DNA of 64,000 bases from Planctomycetota bacterium (GCA_029558835.1 JAKQDH010000098.1:55615-119614); one strand, 5' to 3'; shown: positions 26,120-35,160, counted from the stretch's first letter. A program made the numbers and translations. The notes: generated from the sequence alone by a model not told the origin.

Positions 26120-26791
26120 TCACGATCGGTGGGCGTTGCGCTGCTCCACCAGCGCCTCCGTGGCCGAGCGCCGCACGTCCGACATCTGGTAGAAGCAGCT
26201 GACCACCGTCGGCACCAGCACCACGAAGGCCACCAGCAGCGTGCTCTGCCGGGCAAACCCGGCAAACGAGCGGTACACCGACGGCGCGGACATGCTCAGC
26301 ACCGCCAGCGCCGACACCAGCAGCATGGAGCCCTCCAACGCCGTCAGCACGATGGTCACCTGCCGCAGGTTCAGATGGGCCAACCCCAAGCCCAGGAACG
26401 CTCCCAACCCACCCGCGACCCACATCGCGGCCGTCGGCAGATGGAAGCCGCCGACGAACTGCGCCAGCATGAGCCCGCCCGCGCCGGCCCCCAGGAGCGC
26501 GATCCCATGCAGGCCCAGCACGTACCCGACCACGCCGCCGACCAATGCCGCCCCCAACGCGCACAGCCACACCGAGCCCGACGACCCCAGCAGCGCGTGC
26601 GCCACGCCGATCCCGATTAACGCGTACGTGAATGCCGCCGACACGCGCCACAGCCGCCACCCGAACAGCATCAGCACGGCCGAGCCGACCAGCAGCGGCA
26701 GGACCGCCATCGGTCCGATGTGCTCCAGAAACGCCACCCACTTGCAGGCAAGCTGATCCACGTGCAGGCCCTCCCCATGCGGCGAGGTCAC
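26120..26791 (-). CDS. Multi-pass membrane protein (DUF4203/TMEM198-like)
   Basis: The 223-aa protein has about six to seven hydrophobic segments (for example PMAVLPLLVGSAVLMLFGW, GVVGYVLGLHGIALLGAGAG, GGLGAFLGLGLAHL, LLVAFVVLVPTVVSCFYQM) with many glycines, like TMEM198/DUF4203 proteins. Function unknown. The gene downstream of ftsQ on the same strand encodes a protein of similar type, so the two may be related and lie at the tail of the division/cell-wall cluster. Confidence 0.7.
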   Translation of the reverse strand: MTSPHGEGLHVDQLACKWVAFLEHIGPMAVLPLLVGSAVLMLFGWRLWRVSAAFTYALIGIGVAHALLGSSGSVWLCALGAALVGGVVGYVLGLHGIALLGAGAGGLMLAQFVGGFHLPTAAMWVAGGLGAFLGLGLAHLNLRQVTIVLTALEGSMLLVSALAVLSMSAPSVYRSFAGFARQSTLLVAFVVLVPTVVSCFYQMSDVRRSATEALVEQRNAHRS

Positions 26792-27029
26792 GCCCGCGCA
26801 CGGCCCGGTCCGGTAACCGCGCGCAGTGCTTCGTCAAGCCGGTAGACCAGAGTAGTGTACGATATGCCACGCGCGGGGGTCGTTGGTTCGCTTCCGGCAC
26901 GCGCATCCTCATGCTGCCCGCCGTGCCCACATCCACCGCACGCGCGACCCGGCAGAGGTCGTGGTTGCGAAGGCATGGTTGCCCACAATTGCCGTCGCGC
27001 CAGGGGATGCCACCCGCGGACCGGTGCCG

Positions 27030-27854
27030 TCATTTCGACTTGGGTTTGTCACTGTCCGCCGGAGCCGGCGAACGCTGCCGGGTGAACACCGTCTGGAGGA
27101 ACAGCGACGTCACCAGGAAAGCCCCGACCGCCAGCCCCAGCAGCGCCTGGGACCGCGCGTCGCTGAAACCACCGGTCGGACCCCACTGACTGAACAGCAT
27201 CACCGCCCCACCGGCCGCCAGAAGCGTCCCCAGCACCGACGTCGACGTAATCAGCGCGAACCGCGCCGCCAGCAACCCCACCAGCATCCCGACCAGCATC
27301 GCCAGCGCCCCCAGCGCCGAGCCCAGCCGGGCGGCCGCGGCATCCTGCTCGCGCACGTAACCACCGAACTGCGTCACCCACGCTGCCGCCGGGCAGCGGG
27401 CCGACGGCTGACCCTCGCTCACCGGCGGAAAGGCCTCGCTTTCCGGCGGCAGGATGCTCTCCAGATGTGTCTCGAAGCTCGTCATGTACGGCTGGAGCCG
27501 CAGGAAACTGTAGCCCCCGACCACCAGCGTGGCCAGCACGCCCGACATCAGCAGCCCTACCCAGAAACGAAAGGCATGATAGCCGATCATCCCGATGAGC
27601 AGCGCCGCGATCGGCACGCACACATACGGCGTCAGGTCCACCGCGACCGCGAAACCCCAGCCCGCCCACGCCCCCACGGCGATAAACCACGTCGTCACCA
27701 CCGGCCGGGCGAGCTTCGCGCCCAACACGCCGATCCCCAACCCCAACAGCAACAGCACGATCCCCAACGGCACCACGCCGAGCTTCACGATCACCGGCGC
27801 ATGCTCGGCCGCAACCAGCCGAACCTGCTCGACAAACTGTACCACGTCATTCAT
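27030..27854 (-). CDS. Multi-pass membrane protein of unknown function
   Basis: The 274-aa protein has about seven hydrophobic segments: residues 22-45 (VIVKLGVVPLGIVLLLLGLG), 50-70, 75-95 and 98-116, then a soluble 45-residue loop with one cysteine, and three more segments (about 175-195, 200-220, 230-250). The glycine-rich helices and order resemble the neighbour at 26120. It starts 47 bp after the stop of ftsQ on the same strand. No functional assignment is possible. Confidence 0.7.
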   Translation of the reverse strand: MNDVVQFVEQVRLVAAEHAPVIVKLGVVPLGIVLLLLGLGIGVLGAKLARPVVTTWFIAVGAWAGWGFAVAVDLTPYVCVPIAALLIGMIGYHAFRFWVGLLMSGVLATLVVGGYSFLRLQPYMTSFETHLESILPPESEAFPPVSEGQPSARCPAAAWVTQFGGYVREQDAAAARLGSALGALAMLVGMLVGLLAARFALITSTSVLGTLLAAGGAVMLFSQWGPTGGFSDARSQALLGLAVGAFLVTSLFLQTVFTRQRSPAPADSDKPKSK

Positions 27855-27901
27855 GTGCAGACCTCCGCGGCCGCCCGCGCCCCGCCGGCGCCGAGCCCGG
27901 C

Positions 27902-28789
27902 TCAGCCGGGAACCGCAAACCGATCCGGAAACGTCGAAATGTCAATCACCGCGTGCCCGGCGTCGGCGCGCCCGCTACGGCGGTGGTTCTCCCGCAGCAG
28001 CGCCAGTTTCTGCGCCGGTGTGTTCTCCTCGACCTCCCGACCGGGAGCCGAGCCCCAGCGGATGCGCCCGCCCGCGCGGTCCGTCGCCAACTCCAGGTGC
28101 GGGCCGTGTCGGTTGCGCCGCCCGCCGTAGTTTTCGACCAGCACGGCCGTAATCTGTGCCGTAAACGGCTCGCTGGAGAGCAGGTGCCACAACGACAGGG
28201 CCGCTTGCAGATCGTCCCCCTCCCACCGCTCACCGGGCTGCGGGGCTCGAGCAGCGACTCCCTGCACCAGCGGCCAGGCGGGGTCGTATGTATACGTGCC
28301 CGGAACGCGCGTCCCAGTCGCATCCACGAGGAGGAATTCCGCGCCCTGCTGCACCATCACCACCGGCACCCGGTAGTCACACGAAACGCGTACGACACCG
28401 TCTCCACCACGGCGCACGTACCGCACCTTCGAGACCCACCCCAGCGCGCTGAGGCGCTCCGCCAGGTTCGGACAGAGTGACTCTTCCGTCCAGAGCACCT
28501 CGAGCAACGGCAGGAGCTGCGCCCGCAGTTCACCCTCCGCGAGGCGCTGCACGGCCGGTGGCAGATCAACCAGCAGTAGTGCCGGCCGTTCCACCCGACT
28601 CGTCACCTCCTGCTGAACGTGCGCGTCCAGACGCTGCCAGCCGATGCCGCCGCCGACCAGCAACGCGCCGGTGGCCAGCGTCACCGCGCCAACACGCAGC
28701 CCCCGCAGGCCGTGCTCCCGAAAGAAAGCACGCCAGCGCCCGGGCACAGCGGGCCGCGGAGTCTTCTTTGTCCGACGAGTACGAGCCAT
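27902..28789 (-). CDS. ftsQ: Cell division protein FtsQ-like (POTRA)
   Basis: The 295-aa protein has a basic cytoplasmic head (MARTRRTKKTPRP), one membrane segment at about residues 31-50 (RVGAVTLATGALLVGGGIGW) and an extracytoplasmic POTRA-like domain (ERLSALGWVSKVRYVRRGGD, then YRVPVVMVQQGAEFLLVDAT). FtsQ links the divisome and murein synthesis. Sequence similarity is low, as usual for this family, but the position last in a mur cluster after ddl supports the call. A 291-bp gap filled with repeats separates it from ddl, so it may have its own promoter. Confidence 0.7.
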   Translation of the reverse strand: MARTRRTKKTPRPAVPGRWRAFFREHGLRGLRVGAVTLATGALLVGGGIGWQRLDAHVQQEVTSRVERPALLLVDLPPAVQRLAEGELRAQLLPLLEVLWTEESLCPNLAERLSALGWVSKVRYVRRGGDGVVRVSCDYRVPVVMVQQGAEFLLVDATGTRVPGTYTYDPAWPLVQGVAARAPQPGERWEGDDLQAALSLWHLLSSEPFTAQITAVLVENYGGRRNRHGPHLELATDRAGGRIRWGSAPGREVEENTPAQKLALLRENHRRSGRADAGHAVIDISTFPDRFAVPG

Positions 28790-28816
28790 GTCACGTTACG
28801 TCCGAACTTCCGACAC

Positions 28817-28856
28817 AACCCCTCCCCCCCGGGAGAGGGGTAGGGGTGAGGGTCGA
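28817..28856. repeat. Family C repeat, copy 2
   Basis: CCCCTCCCCCCCGGGAGAGG followed by GGTAGGGGTGAGGGTCGA, matching the element after gltX at 14938. It lies directly upstream of ftsQ. Confidence 0.75.
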
Positions 28857-28885
28857 ACCTCCCCCGTCACCCAGCCCTCTGTCCC

Positions 28886-29029
28886 AAGTACGTGTTTAGC
28901 GTGGGTGCCATGCCCTCACCCGCCGCAGGCGGGGGTGGGCATGGGGTCGGGCCTAAGAACATGCTTACCCGCGACCGCTGTCGCGGGAAAGCATGGCACC
29001 CCGGCGCCCGTCTGCGCTAAACACGTACT
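28886..29029. repeat. Large nested palindrome between ddl and ftsQ
   Basis: AGTACGTGTTTAGCG (28887-28901) is the exact reverse complement of CGCTAAACACGTACT (29015-29029). Inside lies GGTGCCATGCCC with a partner GGGCATGG, and a second near-perfect palindrome at 28961-28995 (ATGCTTACCCGCGAC / GTCGCGGGAAAGCAT), which is a family E member. CTGCGCTAAACACG recurs at 29079-29092, over the ddl stop codon. Confidence 0.85.
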
Positions 29030-29080
29030 CTCCCAAGGGCAAGAGGCGTCCCGCCTGCCTGCGCCAGGCACCTGCCTGCG

Positions 29081-30055
29081 CTAAACACGCGCCAGCGACA
29101 ACTCCACGATGCGCTGACACAGTCGATCGAACTCAATCCCGACCCGGGCGGCAGCCTTCGGCAGCAGCGAATGGCTCGTGAACCCCGGAATCGTGTTCAC
29201 CTCCAGCGCAAACGGCCGACCCGTCGCCTCCTCCACCATCCAATCCACGCGTGAAAACACCGCGCAGCCGAGTGCCTGGTGCGCGCACACACTCAGCTCC
29301 TGCATGCGCCGCAGCAGCTCCTCCGGCAGATCAAAGTCAAACAGGTACTTCGTCTCATCACTGAGATACTTCGCGTGGTAATCATAGAACTCACGCGCCG
29401 GGCGAATCTCACAAACCGGCAGCGCCTGATCACCCAGGATGCCGACGGTAAACTCACGCCCGGCGATAAAACGTTCCAGCAGCGCCTCCCCGTACTTGCT
29501 GACCAGTTCGCCGACCGTCGCACGTAGCGTCTCCGGCGTCCGGACGATGCAGGTATCCACGCTGCTGCCGGACGCCACCGGCTTGAGCATGGCCGGCGTG
29601 GCGAAACTCGCCACGACCTGCGCCAGGTTGCCCCGGTCCGCGACGGCATACGGCGGCGTCGGCACACCCGCCCGTTCAAAGCAGCGCTTGGCCTCGACCT
29701 TGTTCATCGCCCGCGCCGAGGCCTCCGCGCCCGAGCCGCAATACGGCACGCCGCGCCGGTCCAGCTCCGCCTGCAACGTCCCATCCTCACCGAACGGGCC
29801 GTGCAGGGCGATGAACACGAAATCTCCCGCGTCCTCCAGCGCCGAAAGGTCATCCGGCGTGATGTCCCGCAGGCGCACGCGATGCCCGAGGCGAGCGAGC
29901 GCCGCATGCACTGCCCGCCCGCTTTCGAGGCTGACCTCGCGCTCGCCCCCGATGCCGCCGGCCAGCACGGTGATGCTCAACGGACGCGCGGGCGCAGCCT
30001 CGGGTCGATTCGCCGCCGTCCGCACGCTCGTCCGGGCCTGGCCGGGTTTGCCCAT
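29081..30055 (-). CDS. ddl: D-alanine-D-alanine ligase
   Basis: The 324-aa ATP-grasp ligase joins two D-alanines for the murein precursor. Visible segments are LAGGIGGEREVSLESGRAVH, FIALHGPFGEDGTLQ, GVPYCGSGAEASARAMNK, TPAMLKPVASGSSVDTCIV, REFTVGILGDQALPVCEI, YDYHAKYLSDETKY and RPFALEVNTIPGFTSHSLLP with the metal-binding NTIPG. It starts 14 bp after murB. The first 25 residues are a low-complexity extension. Its last codons (SLARV-stop) coincide with a repeated GCGTGTTTAGCG sequence also found twice downstream. Confidence 0.95.
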   Translation of the reverse strand: MGKPGQARTSVRTAANRPEAAPARPLSITVLAGGIGGEREVSLESGRAVHAALARLGHRVRLRDITPDDLSALEDAGDFVFIALHGPFGEDGTLQAELDRRGVPYCGSGAEASARAMNKVEAKRCFERAGVPTPPYAVADRGNLAQVVASFATPAMLKPVASGSSVDTCIVRTPETLRATVGELVSKYGEALLERFIAGREFTVGILGDQALPVCEIRPAREFYDYHAKYLSDETKYLFDFDLPEELLRRMQELSVCAHQALGCAVFSRVDWMVEEATGRPFALEVNTIPGFTSHSLLPKAAARVGIEFDRLCQRIVELSLARV

Positions 30056-30069
30056 CGTCTCTCGCCCCC

Positions 30070-30948
30070 CTACCAGATATCCACTTCCGGTTCCAGCTCA
30101 ACGCCGAACCGGTCACGCACGGTATCTCGAATGGACTCCATAAGGTCCAGCACGTCCCCAGCCGTGGCGTCCTTGTCCGCCACGATGAAGTTGGCATGCC
30201 GCGTCGAAACCGCCGCCCCGCCGCGGCGCATGCCTTTCAGTCCCGCTTGGTCAATGAGCCGGCCCGCGTAATCGCCCGGCGGGTTCTTGAACATGCAGCC
30301 CGCGCTGCGATCCGCCAGCGGCTGGGCCGCCACCTTGCGGGCCAGCGCGGCATCGAATCGCGCCCGCGACTCGCGCGGATCATCCTCAACCAGCTCCAAC
30401 CAGGCTGACAACACGATCGCCTCGCCCAGGGCACTGTGCCGGTAGCCGAAGCCAAGGCGGTCCCGATCCCACGTTTCGACGTGGCCGGCGGGCGCAAGCA
30501 CGTCGGCCTCACGCACGCGGTCGCCGATCGAGCCGGCCGGACCGCCCGCGTTCATGCGCACGGCGCCGCCGATCGTACCGGGAATCCCGGCCAGACACTC
30601 CAATCCCGCCAGCCCTTCGTAGCTCAGTGATTTCACCAGGGGCATCAGATCGACACCGCCGCCCACCCGCACGTTGGTCCCCTCACGCCGAATCCGCCGA
30701 AACGCCGGCTGATCCAGCCGCACGACAACGCCGTCGAACCCGTCGTCACGCACCAGCACATTCGCCCCAGCGCCGAGCACCTTCACCGGCACGCCGGCCT
30801 CGCGCGCCCGGCAGACCACGGCCGCCAAGTCGTCCGCGTCCCGGGGGCGCACGAGGTATCGTCCCCGCCCGCCCAAACGGAACCACGTCATGCGACCGAT
30901 GGGCGCGTCGAGCTCCGTCCTATTGGCAAACTCGTCCCACCAGCTCAT
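30070..30948 (-). CDS. murB: UDP-N-acetylenolpyruvoylglucosamine reductase
   Basis: The 292-aa FAD enzyme reduces UDP-GlcNAc-enolpyruvate to UDP-MurNAc. FAD-binding features are VKVLGAGANVLVRDDGFDG and LAGIPGTIGGAVRMNAG; the last part has DRSAGCMFKNPPGDYAGRLI and GAAVSTRHANFIV. The proton donor is usually serine in AGSxFKNP; here it is cysteine (AGCMFKNP), a substitution also seen in some lineages. The ATG at 30948 has GGAAGGTGG upstream and overlaps the end of murC by 29 bp, showing translational coupling. Confidence 0.95.
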   Translation of the reverse strand: MSWWDEFANRTELDAPIGRMTWFRLGGRGRYLVRPRDADDLAAVVCRAREAGVPVKVLGAGANVLVRDDGFDGVVVRLDQPAFRRIRREGTNVRVGGGVDLMPLVKSLSYEGLAGLECLAGIPGTIGGAVRMNAGGPAGSIGDRVREADVLAPAGHVETWDRDRLGFGYRHSALGEAIVLSAWLELVEDDPRESRARFDAALARKVAAQPLADRSAGCMFKNPPGDYAGRLIDQAGLKGMRRGGAAVSTRHANFIVADKDATAGDVLDLMESIRDTVRDRFGVELEPEVDIW

Positions 30949-32350
30949 CCGCCACCTTCCACACGTCACCCGCCCCCATCGTCAGCACCAGGTCCCCTTC
31001 CGTCACATGCGTGGCTACGTGCTCGGCGGCCGCGGCCAGGGTGGGCAGGTGCCGGGCGTGTCCCCCGCGCTCGGCAATGCGGTGGACGAGCTCGGCCGAG
31101 CCGACCCCCGCCATCGCCTCCGCCGTCTCGCGCGCCCCGTACACGTCGGGCACGATCACCTCGTCGGCCTGGCTGAACGCACCGGCAAACTCCTCGAGCA
31201 GATGCCGCGTGCGCGAGTACTGGTGCGGCTGGAAGACCACCCAGGTACGCCGCGGCTCATAACGCGAACGCACCGCCTCGATCGTCAGACGGATTTCCGT
31301 GGGATGGTGGGCGTAGTCATCGACGACCGTAATCCCGTGCCCCTGCCCCCGCATCGTCAGCCGGCGACCCACGCCGTGAAACTCCGGCACTGCCGCCGCG
31401 ACGGCCTCCACATTCGCCCCCGCGTCATTGGCGAGGGCAATGGCCGCCAGGGCATTCGCCACGTTGTAGCGCCCGGGAAGAGCCAGCGAGGTCGTCAACA
31501 CGTAGTCCCCGCCGTGCATCACGTCGAACCGGTAGCAACCGCGCGTGCACACCAGGTTGACCGCCCGCCAGTCGGCGTGCTCCCCGAAGCCGAAGGTCGC
31601 CACGCGCGACGCGGCCGACCGCCCTACCTCCACCGCCCAAGCGTCATGCGCGTAGCAGACCAGCAGTCCGTCGGGCGCGACCTGGCTCGCGAACGCCCGG
31701 AACGCGTCCACGATCTCCGCGAAGCTGCCGTAGCAGTCGAAGTGGTCCGGCTCGACGTTGAGCACGGCCCCGTAGCGCGGGTTCAGGTGCAGGAATGACC
31801 GATCGTACTCGCACGCCTCGACGATCAGGTACGGATCAGCACCCAGCCCGCCGTTCCCCCCAAGCTGGTCGGCACAGGCGCCTACCACGTAGGAGGCCTG
31901 CACCCCGCCGGCGCGGAATAGGTGCGTTGCCAGGGCTGTCGTCGTGCTCTTGCCGTGCGTGCCCGCGATGGCCACCCCCGCCCGGTCCTCCATCAGCAGG
32001 CCCAGCAGCTTGGCATACTTGATCAGCGGGACGCCCAGCTCCCGCGCGCGTTGACACTCGGGATTGCCGTCGGGCACGGCCGCACTACGGACCACGAGCC
32101 GGACGTCCGGCGTCACCTGCTCCGCCCGGTGCCCGATGGCCACCCGGATGCCGCGCGCGGTGAGCCGACCGACACCCTCGAAAGGCTGCATGTCGGAGCC
32201 GGAGACGACGGCACCGGCCTCCGCCAGCAGGCAGGCAGCCCCGTTCATCCCGCAGCCGCCGACGCCCACCATGTGCACGCGCAGACCGGCCCAGCGCCCC
32301 ACCGGCACCTGCTCCCTCAGCATCGTGGGCGCGCCCATCGACTCGGACAT
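30920..32350 (-). CDS. murC: UDP-N-acetylmuramate-L-alanine ligase
   Basis: The 476-aa Mur ligase has the MurC N-terminal glycine motif VHMVGVGGCGMNGAACLL, the ATP loop IAGTHGKSTTTALATHLF, the nucleotide site LNVEPDHFDCYGSF, and VVDDYAHHPTEIRLTIEAV in the C-terminal domain, then QPHQYSRTRHL. It adds L-alanine to UDP-MurNAc. GGAAGGATCC lies before the ATG at 32350. It overlaps murB and follows murG by 94 bp. Confidence 0.97.
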   Translation of the reverse strand: MSESMGAPTMLREQVPVGRWAGLRVHMVGVGGCGMNGAACLLAEAGAVVSGSDMQPFEGVGRLTARGIRVAIGHRAEQVTPDVRLVVRSAAVPDGNPECQRARELGVPLIKYAKLLGLLMEDRAGVAIAGTHGKSTTTALATHLFRAGGVQASYVVGACADQLGGNGGLGADPYLIVEACEYDRSFLHLNPRYGAVLNVEPDHFDCYGSFAEIVDAFRAFASQVAPDGLLVCYAHDAWAVEVGRSAASRVATFGFGEHADWRAVNLVCTRGCYRFDVMHGGDYVLTTSLALPGRYNVANALAAIALANDAGANVEAVAAAVPEFHGVGRRLTMRGQGHGITVVDDYAHHPTEIRLTIEAVRSRYEPRRTWVVFQPHQYSRTRHLLEEFAGAFSQADEVIVPDVYGARETAEAMAGVGSAELVHRIAERGGHARHLPTLAAAAEHVATHVTEGDLVLTMGAGDVWKVADELVGRVCQ

Positions 32351-32444
32351 GGACGGATCCTTCCTGCTAATCGTGAGGCTTCGGCCCTCCGGGCTTTGAC
32401 CGCTCCTTTGTACCCCGGGCGCCGCGGATAGTATATCGGGAAAC

Positions 32445-33611
32445 TCAATAACTCGCCTGCACGGATTCGCACGACACGCCCCGCGCCAGCATCAGCACAC
32501 GGTCGGCGATCCTCCCGGCCGCGTCCGCACATCCCATTCGCCGCGCCGCCCCTGTCAGCGTTTCCAGCATCTGATCGTCAGTCATCAACTCGTCCAGCAC
32601 GGCACCGAGCGCCGGACCGTTCTGCTCCACGTGCGTCGTATCCGCCACGATCCGCGCCGCCCCCCGCCGCTCCAGGCACCGGGCGTTGGCAAGCTGATGC
32701 ATATCACGGTGAAACGGATACGGCATCAGCACTGACGCCCTCCCCACGGCCGTGATCTCCGCCAGCGTCGAGGCTCCAGCCCGCGACAGCACCAAGTCCG
32801 CGGCCGCCAGCGCCGCCGGCATCGCTTCCGTGTACGACAGCACCCGCGCGGGCAGCCGCCGCCCCTGGTAGGCGGCCGCCACCCGTTCGTAGTCCAGCTT
32901 CCCAGTCAGGTGCAAGACCTGCCAACCCCCGTGCTGCTCCAGGCGGTCGAGGTTCGCCACCAACGCGTCATTCAGCGTGCGCGCGCCCTGCGAAGCACCC
33001 GTGGCCAGCAGCGTCCGACGTGCCGGATCGAGGTCAAAGTGCCGGACACCGGCCGCTCGGTCCGGCGTCCCGAACCCCGGCCGGATCGCGCAGCCCAACG
33101 CCTCCAGCCGCGTGCCGCGGGGGAAGTGTCGAATACTGTCTTCCCACTGGACAAAGACGGCATCCATCCGTCGGGCGAGAAACCGGTTGGCCCGGCCGGG
33201 GATTGCGTCGGGGTTGAGAAGGGCTGCCGGAATGCCCGCCCGCAGCGCCTCCAGAACCGCAGGAACCGAGGCCAACCCCCCCGTTCCCAGTACCAACATC
33301 GGCCGCTGCCGCTCAAACCACGCCCTCGCCTGCCGGCGCGCCCGTGACAGGCCTCGCAGGATGCCCGGCCAACGCCATGGCGCAGGGTGCAATGGCGGAA
33401 GCGATTGACGCACCAGCGTACACGCCTCGCGGCCACCAAGAATCTGCTCGTCAATCGCCCGGTCCGTCGCGAAGAAGACGAACCGCAACTGCGCCAGTCG
33501 CTCACGCAGCACTTCCGCGACCGCAAGCGCGGGGTACAGGTGTCCACCCGTGCCGCCGCCCGCCACGGCAACTACCGGATCCCGCACGTCCGTCGCAGTG
33601 CCCGCCGACAT
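32445..33611 (-). CDS. murG: UDP-GlcNAc:lipid I N-acetylglucosaminyltransferase
   Basis: The 388-aa GT28 enzyme converts lipid I to lipid II at the inner face of the membrane. Motifs are AVAGGGTGGHLYPALAVAEV, GTGGLASVPAVLEALRAGIP, ATGASQGARTLNDAL, and DLVLSRAGASTLAEITAVGR, then MPYPFHRDMHQLANA. I prefer the ATG at 33611, with GGGAAG close upstream, over GTG starts up to 33662 that only add 17 low-complexity residues. It follows ftsW by about 100 bp. Confidence 0.96.
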   Translation of the reverse strand: MSAGTATDVRDPVVAVAGGGTGGHLYPALAVAEVLRERLAQLRFVFFATDRAIDEQILGGREACTLVRQSLPPLHPAPWRWPGILRGLSRARRQARAWFERQRPMLVLGTGGLASVPAVLEALRAGIPAALLNPDAIPGRANRFLARRMDAVFVQWEDSIRHFPRGTRLEALGCAIRPGFGTPDRAAGVRHFDLDPARRTLLATGASQGARTLNDALVANLDRLEQHGGWQVLHLTGKLDYERVAAAYQGRRLPARVLSYTEAMPAALAAADLVLSRAGASTLAEITAVGRASVLMPYPFHRDMHQLANARCLERRGAARIVADTTHVEQNGPALGAVLDELMTDDQMLETLTGAARRMGCADAAGRIADRVLMLARGVSCESVQASY

Positions 33612-33711
33612 CGTCTTCCCGTCCGTGCTGATTCGCGGCACGTTCGTGCGCGGCACAGCCACCTAGGCGGTACCGCAACAGCCTCACGAGCGTGGGACCA
33701 CGCACACTCGG

Positions 33712-34974
33712 TTAGTCATCCGCCGTGCGCGTGCTCACCACCGGGTCGCGAGCACGCGCCGCCAACCCCGCCAGGAGTCCGAACGCGACCGCGAACGTCA
33801 GCACTCCACTCCCCCCGGCCGACACCAATGGCAGCGAAATCCCCTTCGTGGGCGCCGCCGCACTAACGACCGCGATGTGCATGGCCGCTTGCAGCCCAAT
33901 CGTCACCGTAACACCGAACGCCAGCAGCCGCTCAAACCGAGACCGAGCGTGTTGCACCACGCGCATGCCGAAGTAAACAAGCGCCGCATACAGCCCGACA
34001 ACCGCCAAGGCCCCTACGAGCCCCGTTTCTTCACAAATTACAGAATAAATGAAATCCGTGCGGCTCTCTGGAACGTAGCCGTACTTCTGCACGCCGGCCC
34101 CGAGCCCCATCCCTGCCACACCGCCGGACGCAATCGTCACCAACGACTGCGTGGCGTGGTACGCAGCGCCTTGGGGATCTGCCTCCGGGTTGGCAAAGGC
34201 CGTCAGCCGCGCCACCCGGTACGGCGCCATCTTCACGAGGCCGATCGCGCCGGCCATGCCCAGCAGAGCCAGCACGGCCAGATAGCGCCAGCGACAGCCC
34301 GCCACCAGCAGCATCATTGCCCCAACCGTCCCGATCAGGGCTGCGGTGCCGAAGTCCTCGATCCCGACCAAGGCCACACTCGCCCCGATGAACAGCGAAC
34401 CGGGGACGAAGCCCGACCAGAAGCCGCGCGGATCATGGCGTCGCCGCCCAAACCAGCCTGCCAAGGCACCCGCGAGCGCCAGCTTCGCCAGCTCGGAGGG
34501 CTGAAAACGAAACCCCCAGGAGGCCGGGCCCACGGGCAGCCACCGCTGCGACCCATGCCGCGCATGCCCGATGCCCGGCACCAGCGTGATCACCAGCACG
34601 GCCGCCACCAATGCGAACACCACGAAGGGGAGCACCCGGCGTGTGGGTCGCCACGAGACTACCGCGGGCGTGAGCCTGGCCGTCGCTACCATGAGCCCCA
34701 GCCCGAACAGAGCGAAGATCACCTGCCGCCCGAACGGCGTGAGCCACCAGCGCGGCCCGAACAGCGAGTGATCGAGCGACGCGCTCGTCGAGGCAACCAT
34801 GACGACACCGATCGCCATGAGCGCGCAGGCGATGAGCATGATGGGGCTCGACGTGCCGGCCCCGATCGCCGCGGCCGCGCTTCGCGCCGAGGCCGCACCG
34901 GAGGCAGCGCCGACCACAGCCCCATCCTCATCCGCGTCCATCGCCCGATCACCGCCACGGACCAGTTGCGTCAT
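33712..34974 (-). CDS. ftsW: Lipid II polymerase FtsW (SEDS family)
   Basis: The 420-aa membrane protein has ten or so hydrophobic segments after a 45-residue acidic, alanine-rich N-terminus. Family landmarks are GSQRWLPVGPASWGFRFQPS followed by ELAKLALAGAL, YHATQSLVTIASGGVAGMGL, YVPESRTDFIYSVICEETGL and GISLPLVSAGGSGVLTFAVA. SEDS proteins polymerise lipid II with a class B PBP, which is not encoded nearby. The reading frame extends upstream into a family A repeat; I therefore start at 34974 (MTQLVRGGD), with GGTGGGGGG upstream. In standard clusters murD separates mraY and ftsW; here the repeat lies there instead. Confidence 0.94.
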   Translation of the reverse strand: MTQLVRGGDRAMDADEDGAVVGAASGAASARSAAAAIGAGTSSPIMLIACALMAIGVVMVASTSASLDHSLFGPRWWLTPFGRQVIFALFGLGLMVATARLTPAVVSWRPTRRVLPFVVFALVAAVLVITLVPGIGHARHGSQRWLPVGPASWGFRFQPSELAKLALAGALAGWFGRRRHDPRGFWSGFVPGSLFIGASVALVGIEDFGTAALIGTVGAMMLLVAGCRWRYLAVLALLGMAGAIGLVKMAPYRVARLTAFANPEADPQGAAYHATQSLVTIASGGVAGMGLGAGVQKYGYVPESRTDFIYSVICEETGLVGALAVVGLYAALVYFGMRVVQHARSRFERLLAFGVTVTIGLQAAMHIAVVSAAAPTKGISLPLVSAGGSGVLTFAVAFGLLAGLAARARDPVVSTRTADD

Positions 34975-34995
34975 CCTATGCCCCCCACCAAGTAG

Positions 34996-35153
34996 CCCCA
35001 CGCAACGGGGAGACCGACAGTTGAGACAGAGTGGCATGGCCAAGCGCAGCGCCGCCATGCTCTCCCCTGGGCGAGCGGGTGGCTGCTCGCACGGCATGCC
35101 GGCGCCTTCGGCTTGGGCATGCCACCCCGCTGGTTTCCCATCTGCGCGGTCCC
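34996..35153 (+). repeat. Family A palindromic repeat, copy 2, between mraY and ftsW
   Basis: The core 35031-35127 has GTGGCATGGCCAAGCGCAGC followed by GCCGCCATGC at one end and GCATGCCGGCGCCTTCGGC followed by TTGGGCATGCCACCCC at the other. Outer arms CGCAACGGGGAGACCGACAG and CTGGTTTCCCATCTGCGCGG are also imperfect inverted partners. Confidence 0.88.
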
Positions 35154-35160
35154 ATAGAGC

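Noticed and set aside
26788..27033. An 81-codon minus-strand frame between two membrane protein genes
   Set aside because: No domain and a low-complexity composition like the other intergenic regions; no ribosome site.
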